Source: an uncultured Lysobacterales bacterium (GTDB taxonomy: Bacteria > Pseudomonadota > Gammaproteobacteria > Xanthomonadales > SZUA-36). From it: a stretch of DNA of 6,909 nt. Shown in pieces: positions 1-6,320 of the stretch (position 1 is the stretch's first letter; every line of letters starts with the position of its first letter). The stretch is from contig CALJWY010000310.1 in NCBI GenBank assembly GCA_937974465.1, positions 1 through 6,909 of the forward strand, written 5' to 3'. The translations under genes and the position numbers were made by a program. Under the pieces are notes generated by a model, which saw only the letters and a program-made list of their open reading frames with translations, had not been told where the DNA came from and made no database searches.

Positions 1-255
1 ACCTTTTTCTTTTTCCCCTTCATGGTGCCGGCCTACATTGTCCTGGCCATCATTCTGCCGGTAAAACCGCAGAATCTATACCAGGATGAAGGCCAGGAAA
101 AATTCTGGCGCGGTGTCAGCATGGCGCCAACCGAGGTATTCAGTAATCTCAGCCACCGTTTTCGGGAACTGGACCTGAGATTGCAAAAAATGGAGGCTTA
201 TGTCACCTCCAGAGAATTTGAAATGGACCGCGAACTGGGAAAAAGCTCACGTTAA
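1..255 (+). CDS. pspC: PspC-domain phage-shock membrane protein, 3' part only
   Basis: The frame is open from base 1 and ends at TAA 253-255, giving 84 visible residues; the start lies off the window, so the first visible ATG (22) is not the real start. The visible part begins in a hydrophobic segment (residues about 1-20, rich in F, I, L and V) that would be the end of the PspC membrane domain. A charged helical tail follows, with 'RLQKMEAYVTSREFEM' near its end. This resembles the C-terminus of E. coli PspC, which I recall as containing RLREMERYVTS. In known Psp systems PspC sits in the inner membrane, senses envelope stress and, with PspB, draws PspA away from the activator PspF. The length left fits a PspC of about 110-140 residues. 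The neighbouring psp genes, if present, would lie to the left. Assignment is by family resemblance of the tail. Confidence 0.8.
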   Translation, partial: TFFFFPFMVPAYIVLAIILPVKPQNLYQDEGQEKFWRGVSMAPTEVFSNLSHRFRELDLRLQKMEAYVTSREFEMDRELGKSSR

Positions 256-301
256 CCGGTGATTTCCAGCCTTGCTACGACAAAACGAGGCTAATGTGCG
301 C

Positions 302-324
302 TGGAACGTAACTAAACAGTTCCA
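302..324. repeat. Nested inverted repeat after pspC, possible operator
   Basis: TGGAAC (302-307) and GTTCCA (319-324) are perfect 6-bp arms around an 11-nt centre. Within the right half lies a second palindrome, AACT-AAAC-AGTT (310-321). No T-run follows, so this does not look like an intrinsic terminator of pspC. Its place about 80 bp upstream of the small gene at 407 fits a repressor-binding site, but no promoter with good consensus anchors that reading. Confidence 0.3.
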
Positions 325-406
325 AACCGCGTCAACTTTATTAGATATGGAATGTCTTTATAAGTAACACGATGAAAATAGGTCAGCATTAAACAGGAAT
401 GAGATA

Positions 407-568
407 ATGAACCCTTACGAAACAGATACAAATTCAGCAATGGTAAATGCACCACTATTTGCTTCGGTATGGCTGGCCCTGTTCTATATGCTGCGCAAGC
501 AATTTAATGAGCGCCGCCTTGCAGCCAGTGTGAGACTGTCAAAATCCCGTCAGGAGGATGACGAATAA
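407..568 (+). CDS. Small single-pass membrane protein of unknown function (53 aa)
   Basis: ATG 407-409 to TAA 566-568 gives 53 residues. An AGGA (395-398) lies 8 nt upstream of the ATG, a good ribosome-binding site, which is the main reason to believe the gene. The protein has a polar N-terminus (MNPYETDTNSAM), a single hydrophobic stretch at about residues 13-29 (VNAPLFASVWLALFYML), then a strongly basic segment (RKQFNERR) and an acidic end (QEDDE). By the positive-inside rule the C-terminus should be cytoplasmic. I do not recognise the family; it does not match E. coli PspB or PspD as I remember them. It lies 151 bp after pspC on the same strand, too far to be clearly the same operon, and 101 bp before the enoyl-CoA hydratase gene. 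It could be an envelope-stress accessory or unrelated. Confidence 0.6.
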   Translation: MNPYETDTNSAMVNAPLFASVWLALFYMLRKQFNERRLAASVRLSKSRQEDDE

Positions 569-594
569 ACTGACCCGCCAAAGCTGAAACATAA

Positions 595-625
595 TTGCCG
601 GCAAAGAACCTGCGCGCTGCATAAT
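595..625 (+). promoter_or_regulatory. Weak sigma-70-like promoter with palindrome, upstream of the hydratase gene
   Basis: TTGCCG (595-600) could be a -35 element and CATAAT (620-625) a -10 element, but the 19-bp spacing is longer than ideal. TACAAT (630-635) is an alternative -10 without a good -35. The -35 candidate is half of a perfect 10-bp palindrome, TTGCCGGCAA (595-604), which could be a repressor site. Support is by position and partial consensus only. Confidence 0.25.
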
Positions 626-669
626 TCCGTACAATACGCTCTCAAAGTTTCTGATTTTGCGGAGCGTCC

Positions 670-1452
670 ATGAACTTTTCAAATTTACAGACCCAAACCG
701 ACCAGCGCATTATGCGCATCACGATTAACCGTCCCCAAAGTCTCAACGCATTAAATGCCAAGACCATTGAAGAGCTTTCCCGGGCAATCGACCAGGCAGC
801 GTCTGACGACGAAGTGCGCGTGGTGGTTATCACCGGTGCTGGAGACAAGGCGTTTGTTGCAGGCGCTGACATCACCGAAATTCAAACCCTGGACGAAACA
901 ACGACAGCAGAATTCGTAGAACGTGGCCATGCAACCATGCTCAAGATCCAGAATTTGGGTAAGCCCGTGATCGCTGCCATCAACGGTTATGCCCTTGGCG
1001 GGGGTTGCGAACTCGCGCTGGCATGTACACTGAGAGTCGGTTCTGATAACGCATTGATGGGTCTTCCTGAAATCTCACTGGGTATCATCCCCGGTTTTGG
1101 AGGCACACAAAGGCTGGCCAGAATCGTCGGTACCGGTCGTGGCCTTGAAATGATGCTTGGCGGCAAACCCATTAACGCGAAGAAAGCATTGGACTGGGGC
1201 TTGCTTAACCAGGTAGTCGAACAAGAGTATCTGCTGGAAGCCGCTTACAAGCTCGCCGCGCATCTTTCAAAATCTGCTCCGATTGCAATGCAGTCAATTA
1301 TGGATGCAGTTAACCGGGGCGCAGACCTGCCCCTGGAAGATGGGCTTGAAATCGAAAAAGATCAGTTTGTAAAAATATGTGGGACCCAGGACATGCGCGA
1401 AGGCACCACTGCATTTCTTGAAAAACGAAAAGCGAATTTCAAGGGACACTAG
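670..1452 (+). CDS. Enoyl-CoA hydratase/isomerase (crotonase) family protein
   Basis: This 260-residue protein has the usual length of a stand-alone crotonase. The sequence shows the N-terminal 'NRPQSLNALN' motif (20-29), the CoA and oxyanion-hole segment 'KAFVAGADI' (60-68) and 'NGYALGGGCELALAC' (105-119). The catalytic glutamate pair is E114 (GGGCE) and E134 (GLPE), spaced 20 residues apart as in mitochondrial enoyl-CoA hydratase (Glu144/Glu164). Having both points to a true hydratase, adding water to trans-2-enoyl-CoA to give 3-hydroxyacyl-CoA in fatty-acid or amino-acid catabolism, in the cytoplasm. 'GIIPGFGGTQRLAR' (138-151) is also typical. GGAG (661-664) lies 5 nt before the ATG, supporting this start. 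No beta-oxidation partner is adjacent, so the in vivo substrate (short-chain enoyl-CoA, crotonyl-CoA or other) cannot be told. The gene stands alone and converges on the minus-strand operon with a 14-bp gap. Confidence 0.9.
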   Translation: MNFSNLQTQTDQRIMRITINRPQSLNALNAKTIEELSRAIDQAASDDEVRVVVITGAGDKAFVAGADITEIQTLDETTTAEFVERGHATMLKIQNLGKPVIAAINGYALGGGCELALACTLRVGSDNALMGLPEISLGIIPGFGGTQRLARIVGTGRGLEMMLGGKPINAKKALDWGLLNQVVEQEYLLEAAYKLAAHLSKSAPIAMQSIMDAVNRGADLPLEDGLEIEKDQFVKICGTQDMREGTTAFLEKRKANFKGH

Positions 1453-1466
1453 AGCTCCGTCAATGG

Positions 1467-2417
1467 CTAACTTGAATCGGGGTGAAAGTCTTTTTCACCC
1501 GCCGTCACCAGCAGATCCATGCGGTTTCGTTGTGGTGGCAACGGACAGGTTGAATACGGATTGAAGGCGCAAGGCGGGTTATAGGCCTTGTTAAAATCAA
1601 GTACCAGCTGGTCGTTTTCAGGCATGCCGTCGCTGTATAAAAAGCGCCCTGCCCCATAGGTTTCCCGGCCACTGGTTCGGTCAGAAAAAATAAACCAAAG
1701 ATCTTCTGAACTCGAAGAACCCAATCCAATCAGGCTATGCGTTTTTCCGTTTCTGTCAAACTCAAAGGTGCCATAGACCTGTGAATCACTGACCTGGCCG
1801 AGCACATTCACGATCTCGATACTCGCATTTTCCTCGGCCCGGATAAAACGACCATTGATCCGCCAGGACTCATCGGCCTGGTAATTCTCCACACCCTTGA
1901 AATTCAGCAACGCACGAGCTTGTGAATCCTTAATGCGCAGTCCATATGAACCTCTCTCGATCACATAGAAACTCAATGTGTCGCTGGTCAGGGTGGTCGG
2001 ACTCCCCTTTGTGTCATAAGTCAACTCTGCTTGAGTCAGTATTTCCCCATCGATCATTACCGCTTCATTGGCCGGATTCTCAAACCTGAGCGTGTCGCCT
2101 TCCAGGAAAACACTGCCCCAATATGCCGGGCCTTTGGACAGACGAATATCATTACCTTCTGCGCTACCGATACGGTTTTCTCCATCCTTCAGCCATTCAA
2201 GGCCAACAAGTGTCAGCCATCCGTCAGCCTTCGACAAACGTTCATGTCGGCGCGCTCTCCAGTCCTCGATCGACTGCTGGTGGCTAGTGTTTTGCTGAGC
2301 TGATTGGTCTACTTGCCCTGCGGTTTGTTCCGCAGCAAGAGCGATGCCACCCAACATGGCTAAAACCAGCACGACCAACAAGGTCCGCAGCCCTGTTATT
2401 TGCTTGTGTATTTTCAT
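1467..2417 (-). CDS. DUF1684-family exported protein
   Basis: This 316-residue protein starts with a signal peptide: basic MKIHKQITGLR, a hydrophobic core (about 13-27) and an ALA-A signal-peptidase I site near residue 28. No lipobox cysteine is present, so a soluble periplasmic protein is likely. A glutamine/serine-rich linker (about 30-50) precedes the DUF1684 domain, which begins with 'DWRARRHERLSKADGWLTLVG' features (52-72) and 'GLEWLKDGENRIGS' (72-85). It ends with the family's most conserved block: 'LDFNKAYNPPCAFNP' (273-287), 'TCPLPPQRNR' (290-299) and 'AGEKDF' (306-311). C283 and C291 could form a disulfide in the periplasm. The biochemical function of DUF1684 is not known to me. The ATG overlaps the manC stop by 4 nt (ATGA, 2414-2417), and the local ribosome-binding site is poor, so translation is probably coupled. 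Stop codon is TAG. Confidence 0.85.
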   Translation of the reverse strand: MKIHKQITGLRTLLVVLVLAMLGGIALAAEQTAGQVDQSAQQNTSHQQSIEDWRARRHERLSKADGWLTLVGLEWLKDGENRIGSAEGNDIRLSKGPAYWGSVFLEGDTLRFENPANEAVMIDGEILTQAELTYDTKGSPTTLTSDTLSFYVIERGSYGLRIKDSQARALLNFKGVENYQADESWRINGRFIRAEENASIEIVNVLGQVSDSQVYGTFEFDRNGKTHSLIGLGSSSSEDLWFIFSDRTSGRETYGAGRFLYSDGMPENDQLVLDFNKAYNPPCAFNPYSTCPLPPQRNRMDLLVTAGEKDFHPDSS

Positions 2418-3862
2418 TTAATTCTGCCGTAAATATCTTCGAAGCGCTCGATATCATCCTCGCCAAAATAGTCACCTGTCTGAACCTCAATGAGGTGAAT
2501 ATCTTCATCACCCGGGTTTTCCAGGCGATGCAGCGTCTCTGTTGGAATATAAGTCGACTGGTTGGCCTCAAGCAGGAATTCCTCATCACCTACGCGGATT
2601 TTTGCTGTGCCTCTCACGACCGTCCAGTGTTCTGCCCGTCGATGGTGGAGCTGCAAAGAGAGCACCTGCCCCGGTTTCACAACCAGTCGTTTAACTGTAC
2701 AGTCCGTTGCATCTTCAAGAATGGTAAAACTACCCCATGGACGATGGACGGTTTTATGGAAACTGACCGCCTCATGTTTTAATTTAGCGAGTTGGGTTAC
2801 AACCTCTTTAACATCTTGCGCCTGGTTGCGATCGGCAACCAGCACCGCATCACCGGTGTCAACAATGACCAGGTCTTTGACACCCACGGCGGCAACCACG
2901 CGGTCTTCACTCTGAACAAAGCAGTCCCTGGAGCCCACCATGATGGCTTTACCTTTTATACTGTTTCCGCTTTCATCAGACTCATATAGTTCACTGATGG
3001 CTTTCCACGAACCGATATCACTCCAGCCAAAATCACTGGCCACCACCGCAGTATTATCTGCTCTTTCCATAACCGCATAGTCGATGGATATGGACGGGCA
3101 CCTGGCAAATAGCTCTGCCGGAAATTCAACCGGTGAAGCGGAGCTGTCCGTGGCTGCCCAAACCCGTTCTACGGCTTCATAAACATCGGGTGCGAATCGT
3201 TTTAAAGACTCGAGAAATGTACCTGCCTGGAAGCAAAACATCCCTGAGTTCCAGTGATACTCACCGGATTCCAGGTATTTGATGGCAGTGGCCTGATCCG
3301 GCTTTTCAACAAATTCTGCAACCTGGAAGCCGCCATTCTCTGTTAATGCTTTGCCCTGGCGGATATAGCCATACCCGGTTTCAGCATGTGTCGGATAAAT
3401 TCCAAATGTCACCAGCAAGCCCTGGTTTGAGAGCCCGGTGGCTTCGATAACCGAGGCTTCGAATGCTTCCAGGTCAGCTATCAGGTGATCGGCTGGCATA
3501 ACCAGCATCGATGCATGTTCGCCAAAATTATCCCTCACGCTCATTGCCGCCAGGGCAATGGCGGGCGCGGTATTTCTTCCCATCGGCTCCAGCAGGAACT
3601 GCTCATTGCCGTCACCGGCTTGCAAGCCAGCATAGAGGTCGCGTGTATAAAAAAAGTAATCCCTGCTGGTTACAGTGATAACCGGTGCATCACCTGCAAC
3701 TTTCCTGGCACGCAAAAGGGTCTTTTCAGCCAGGGTTTCACCATCAACCAACTCCATAAATGGTTTGGGGTGCGCACGCCGTGACACCGGCCAAAGACGG
3801 GTGCCGGCGCCGCCGGACAAGATAACGGGGATCAATGGGGTTTGATTGTCAACGATGGTCAT
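2414..3862 (-). CDS. manC: Bifunctional mannose-1-phosphate guanylyltransferase / mannose-6-phosphate isomerase
   Basis: At 482 residues this matches the type II bifunctional AlgA/ManC/CpsB family (about 480). The N-terminal nucleotidyltransferase domain has 'GGAGTRLWPVSR' (17-28), 'PKPF' (32-35), 'LEPMGRNTAPA' (91-101), 'PADH' (123-126) and the 'FVEKP' active-site motif (184-188). The C-terminal cupin domain carries the isomerase signature 'QLHHRRAEHW' (404-413), 'TLHRLENPG' (443-451) and 'IEVQTGDYFGEDD' (458-470), with likely metal ligands among H406/H407, E411, H445 and E459. It makes GDP-mannose from mannose-1-phosphate and GTP, and interconverts fructose-6-phosphate and mannose-6-phosphate. 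The phosphomannomutase that links the two steps is not in the window. The start ATG overlaps the rmlD stop by 4 nt (ATGA). The name manC is used because the neighbours are polysaccharide genes; nothing points to alginate, so algA is less apt. Confidence 0.93.
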   Translation of the reverse strand: MTIVDNQTPLIPVILSGGAGTRLWPVSRRAHPKPFMELVDGETLAEKTLLRARKVAGDAPVITVTSRDYFFYTRDLYAGLQAGDGNEQFLLEPMGRNTAPAIALAAMSVRDNFGEHASMLVMPADHLIADLEAFEASVIEATGLSNQGLLVTFGIYPTHAETGYGYIRQGKALTENGGFQVAEFVEKPDQATAIKYLESGEYHWNSGMFCFQAGTFLESLKRFAPDVYEAVERVWAATDSSASPVEFPAELFARCPSISIDYAVMERADNTAVVASDFGWSDIGSWKAISELYESDESGNSIKGKAIMVGSRDCFVQSEDRVVAAVGVKDLVIVDTGDAVLVADRNQAQDVKEVVTQLAKLKHEAVSFHKTVHRPWGSFTILEDATDCTVKRLVVKPGQVLSLQLHHRRAEHWTVVRGTAKIRVGDEEFLLEANQSTYIPTETLHRLENPGDEDIHLIEVQTGDYFGEDDIERFEDIYGRIK

Positions 3863-4782
3863 TGCAACTCTCTTGATTTTATTTCAGTTACGACGTCCTG
3901 AATTGACTGCATAAAGGAAACCGGGCTAATGCCAAACTGATTTCGGATTTTGCGGGTATCCAGAACTGACCAATGCGGCCGTTTCGCTTGTTGAGGAAAC
4001 TCTATACTCGGTACAGGTGTTAACTCAGGCTCAGTGTCCAGTAAACCGGCAGAGACCGCCTGGCGAAAAATCTCCCGTGCAAAGCCATACCAACTCACCG
4101 TGCGGTCGTCACAGTAATGAAATACACCCTGCCGATCATCTACACCCGATTCCTGCCAGCATTTAATGACCTGGTCACTGGCGAGTGCCAGGTTTTTCGC
4201 CCAGGTCGGGCAACCTTTTTGATCATCAACAATCTTCAGAGACAATCCCTTGCGGGCCAATGCCAACATTGTCAGGACAAAATTCTTGCCATGCGAAGAA
4301 TATACCCACGAAGTTCTCAGGGTGGCATGCACACAAGCTGACCTTGTTATGCATCTCTCACCTTCAAGCTTGCTTTCACCATAAATACTCAAGGGACCGG
4401 GCTGATCGCTCTCGAGATAGGGCTTATTGCCTTCACCATTAAAAATATAATCGGTGGAATAGTGGATTAAACGGGAGTTGTTTGTTTTCGCCCAGGTCGC
4501 GAGGCGATCCGGCAACTCAGCATTGACCAAAAAAGCCGTTTGCGGTTCTGTTTCTGCCTGGTCCACAGCTGTATATGCCGCCGTGTTAACGATCAAATCG
4601 GGATTGAAACGGTTTAATTCATTCTCCAACGCGTCACCATCACTTATATCCAGCTTCAACCAGTTTGATGGATCGGATGAAGGTAACATCCGGTCGGTGG
4701 CCAATACCCGGCCCCATTTAGATAATAGTGGAAGTAGTTCAGTGCCAAGCTGTCCCGCGGCACCCGTTAATAAGATTTTCAT
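3859..4782 (-). CDS. rmlD: dTDP-4-dehydrorhamnose reductase
   Basis: This 307-residue short-chain dehydrogenase/reductase has the expected length for RmlD (about 300). It shows the N-terminal Rossmann motif 'GAAGQLG' (7-13), 'NTAAYTAVDQAE' (66-77), the catalytic threonine region 'STDYIFNG' (109-116, T110), the 'YGESK' catalytic pair Y134/K138, 'RTSWVY' (156-161), and the substrate-side 'RPHWSVLDTRK' (268-278). It reduces dTDP-4-dehydro-L-rhamnose to dTDP-L-rhamnose with NAD(P)H, the last step of the pathway, in the cytoplasm. The ATG overlaps the rmlC stop by 4 nt (ATGA at 4779-4782), and the bases before it (TTTCCGC) hold no Shine-Dalgarno sequence, so initiation probably depends on ribosomes ending rmlC. 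Its own stop overlaps the manC start. Confidence 0.95.
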   Translation of the reverse strand: MKILLTGAAGQLGTELLPLLSKWGRVLATDRMLPSSDPSNWLKLDISDGDALENELNRFNPDLIVNTAAYTAVDQAETEPQTAFLVNAELPDRLATWAKTNNSRLIHYSTDYIFNGEGNKPYLESDQPGPLSIYGESKLEGERCITRSACVHATLRTSWVYSSHGKNFVLTMLALARKGLSLKIVDDQKGCPTWAKNLALASDQVIKCWQESGVDDRQGVFHYCDDRTVSWYGFAREIFRQAVSAGLLDTEPELTPVPSIEFPQQAKRPHWSVLDTRKIRNQFGISPVSFMQSIQDVVTEIKSRELQ

Positions 4783-5336
4783 GCGGAAACCGCCGGCAAA
4801 CGCTCGCTTGGAACTTCTCGCAAAGCAGGTGCCTTACGATCCTTGTCTGAAACGGATGTGGGTTCAATTGGCCATTTAATGCCGATATCCGGGTCATTCC
4901 AGGCAATAGCAGCATCAAACTCCGCTGCATATTCAGTCGTACAATGGTAGTGAAACAAGGCGGTTTCACTTAAAACCATGAAGCCATGCGCAAACCCTTC
5001 CGGAATATACATTTGACGGTGATTGTCGGCGCTCAACTCGACCCCGGTCCACTGACCAAACCAAGGCGAACCGGGACGGATATCCACTGCCACATCAAAA
5101 ATGCGACCTTCCATTACAGATACCAGCTTGCCTTGAGGTTGGCGATACTGGTAGTGCAAACCCCGCAAAACCCCTTTTACAGAGCGTGATACATTGGCTT
5201 GTTTAAATGCTGTCGGCAGACCATGTGCGCCATAACTGCTGGCCTTCCAGCTTTCCTGAAAGAAGCCTCTCTCGTCACCATGCACCTGCGGTTCAACAAT
5301 CACCACCCCTTCAAGGCCGGTTCCAAGAACCCTCAA
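4779..5336 (-). CDS. rmlC: dTDP-4-dehydrorhamnose 3,5-epimerase (TTG start)
   Basis: This is a 185-residue cupin-fold epimerase of usual RmlC length (about 180). Visible motifs are 'GDERGFFQES' (20-29), 'QANVSRSVKGVLRGLHYQ' (46-63) with catalytic base H61, K70 in 'PQGKLV', 'VAVDIRPGSPWFG' (82-94), 'YIPEGFAHGF' (110-119), Y130 as the likely catalytic acid, and D166 in 'VSDKD'. It epimerises C3 and C5 of dTDP-4-dehydro-6-deoxyglucose. The start codon is TTG (5336-5334), not ATG. The next methionine is residue 75, inside the fold, so an ATG start would remove the active site. An AGGAG (5348-5344) sits 7 nt upstream, and the reading begins 'RVLGTGLEGVVIVEP' like other RmlC proteins. The TTGA overlaps the rmlA stop by 4 nt, and the 3' end overlaps rmlD. 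Confidence 0.95.
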   Translation of the reverse strand: MRVLGTGLEGVVIVEPQVHGDERGFFQESWKASSYGAHGLPTAFKQANVSRSVKGVLRGLHYQYRQPQGKLVSVMEGRIFDVAVDIRPGSPWFGQWTGVELSADNHRQMYIPEGFAHGFMVLSETALFHYHCTTEYAAEFDAAIAWNDPDIGIKWPIEPTSVSDKDRKAPALREVPSERLPAVSA

Positions 5337-6223
5337 CCGTCCACTCCTCGCTCCAGAAGCTGAATCAGGTATTCGCCATAACCACTGTTTCGTAATGGTT
5401 CGGCCAATTCCATTACACGATTTCGATCAATCCAGCCCTTGAGAAAGGCGATCTCCTCGGGGCAGGCGACCTTCAAGCCCTGGCGAGACTCAATGGTCTC
5501 AATGAAGCTGGAAGCCTGCTGTAGTGACTCGTGGGTACCTGTATCGAGCCAGGCATAACCCCGGCCAAGACGCTCAAGATGCAAGCTGCCATCATCAAGA
5601 TAGCAACGATTCAAATCTGTAATTTCCAACTCACCCCTTGGTGAAGGCTTTAAATCCCGGGCAAACTGACAGACACGTTCATCATAAAAATACAGCCCGG
5701 TGACTGCGTAGTTTGATTTTGGACGCGCTGGTTTCTCTTCGAGACCAATGACCCGGTTTGACTTGTCAAATTCAGCCACCCCATAGCGTTCAGGATCGCG
5801 CACCCAATAACCAAATACCGTACTGCCTCCTGTTCTTTGCGTGGAACGTGTCAGCAAATCTGTTAACCCGCCACCATGGAAAATATTGTCCCCCAGGATG
5901 AGGCAGGACGGGTTTCCATCAATAAATTCTTCACCAATAATAAAAGCCTGCGCCAGGCCGTCCGGGCTTGGCTGAACCGCGAATGATATGTCAATGCCCC
6001 ATTGACTCCCGTCGCCCAACAACTCCCGGAACAAAGTCTGTTCGTGTGGCGTGGTAATCACCAGAATCTCCCTTATGCCAGCTTGCATCAGGGTCGACAG
6101 TGGGTAATAAATCATTGGTTTATCGTAAATTGGCAGTAGTTGTTTACTGATAACCCGGGTTATCGGATACAACCGGGTACCACTTCCACCGGCAAGAATG
6201 ATGCCCTTTCTGTTATTGGTCAT
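5333..6223 (-). CDS. rmlA: Glucose-1-phosphate thymidylyltransferase
   Basis: This 296-residue protein has the normal RmlA length (about 290). It carries the nucleotidyltransferase signature 'LAGGSGTRLYPIT' (10-22) with R17 and K27 ('SKQLLPIYDKP', 26-36), metal-binding 'LGDNIF' (110-115, D112), 'GYWVRDPERYGVAEFD' (138-153), 'LEEKPARPKSNYAVTGLYFYD' features (161-181, K164) and 'AWLDTGTH' (224-231, D227). It transfers dTMP from dTTP to glucose-1-phosphate, giving dTDP-glucose and pyrophosphate. It is the committed step to dTDP-L-rhamnose and in known enzymes is feedback-inhibited by dTDP-rhamnose. The ATG at 6223 has a modest GGAAA 8 nt upstream. It is the first gene of the overlapping block; rmlB, which usually precedes it, is absent here, and ssb lies upstream instead. 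Confidence 0.96.
   Translation of the reverse strand: MTNNRKGIILAGGSGTRLYPITRVISKQLLPIYDKPMIYYPLSTLMQAGIREILVITTPHEQTLFRELLGDGSQWGIDISFAVQPSPDGLAQAFIIGEEFIDGNPSCLILGDNIFHGGGLTDLLTRSTQRTGGSTVFGYWVRDPERYGVAEFDKSNRVIGLEEKPARPKSNYAVTGLYFYDERVCQFARDLKPSPRGELEITDLNRCYLDDGSLHLERLGRGYAWLDTGTHESLQQASSFIETIESRQGLKVACPEEIAFLKGWIDRNRVMELAEPLRNSGYGEYLIQLLERGVDG
5341..5350 (-). promoter_or_regulatory. Strong ribosome-binding site for the TTG start of rmlC
   Basis: On the minus strand GAGGAGTGG lies inside the 3' end of rmlA, with AGGAG (5348-5344) 7 nt from the TTG. It is the best Shine-Dalgarno sequence among the four internal junctions of the operon and decides the non-ATG start. Confidence 0.7.
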
Positions 6224-6277
6224 CGAATGAGTTTCCGTTGTAATTTTTCATTACCAAGAAATGAGAACGCACAAAAC
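6224..6277 (-). promoter_or_regulatory. Leader and possible promoter region of the rmlACD-manC-DUF1684 operon
   Basis: This AT-rich stretch between the ssb terminator-like hairpin and rmlA is the only sizeable non-coding space upstream of the operon, so a promoter is expected here. A -10-like TAATGA (6253-6248) has only a poor -35 match (TTTTGT, 6276-6271) 17 bp upstream. The -10 candidate overlaps an inverted repeat, GTAAT-N5-ATTAC (6240-6254). Read-through from ssb is the alternative source of transcription. Confidence 0.25.
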
Positions 6278-6298
6278 ATCATCATGACATTTGATGAT
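6273..6298 (-). terminator. Weak intrinsic-terminator-like hairpin after ssb
   Basis: On the minus strand ATCATCA (6298-6292) pairs perfectly with TGATGAT (6284-6278) across a 7-nt loop, and GTTTTG follows directly. The hairpin starts about 22 nt after the ssb stop. The stem is AT-rich with only two G-C pairs and the T-run has only four Ts, so termination is likely partial at best. Confidence 0.35.
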
Positions 6299-6320
6299 TG
6301 TCCTGCAAGCGACTAGATGT

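Noticed and set aside
336..364. Sigma-70 promoter CTTTAT-N17-TATAAG before the small membrane gene.
   Set aside because: The -10 is fair but the -35 is poor. It is too weak to list as a feature, though the 43-nt distance to the ATG would be suitable.
1075..1263. Minus-strand open frames inside the enoyl-CoA hydratase gene.
   Set aside because: They are shadows of a well-conserved crotonase gene, with no ribosome-binding site or recognisable protein motif.
1480..1500. Perfect 8-bp stem GGGTGAAA / TTTCACCC with a 5-nt loop at the convergent gene ends, a possible bidirectional terminator.
   Set aside because: It lies inside the DUF1684 coding end (AGEKDFHPD), and neither strand has a T-run after the stem. 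It may still act in termination, but the sequence does not show it.
2562..2915. A 117-codon plus-strand open frame antisense to manC.
   Set aside because: It has a composition typical of an antisense shadow and overlaps a fully conserved enzyme gene.
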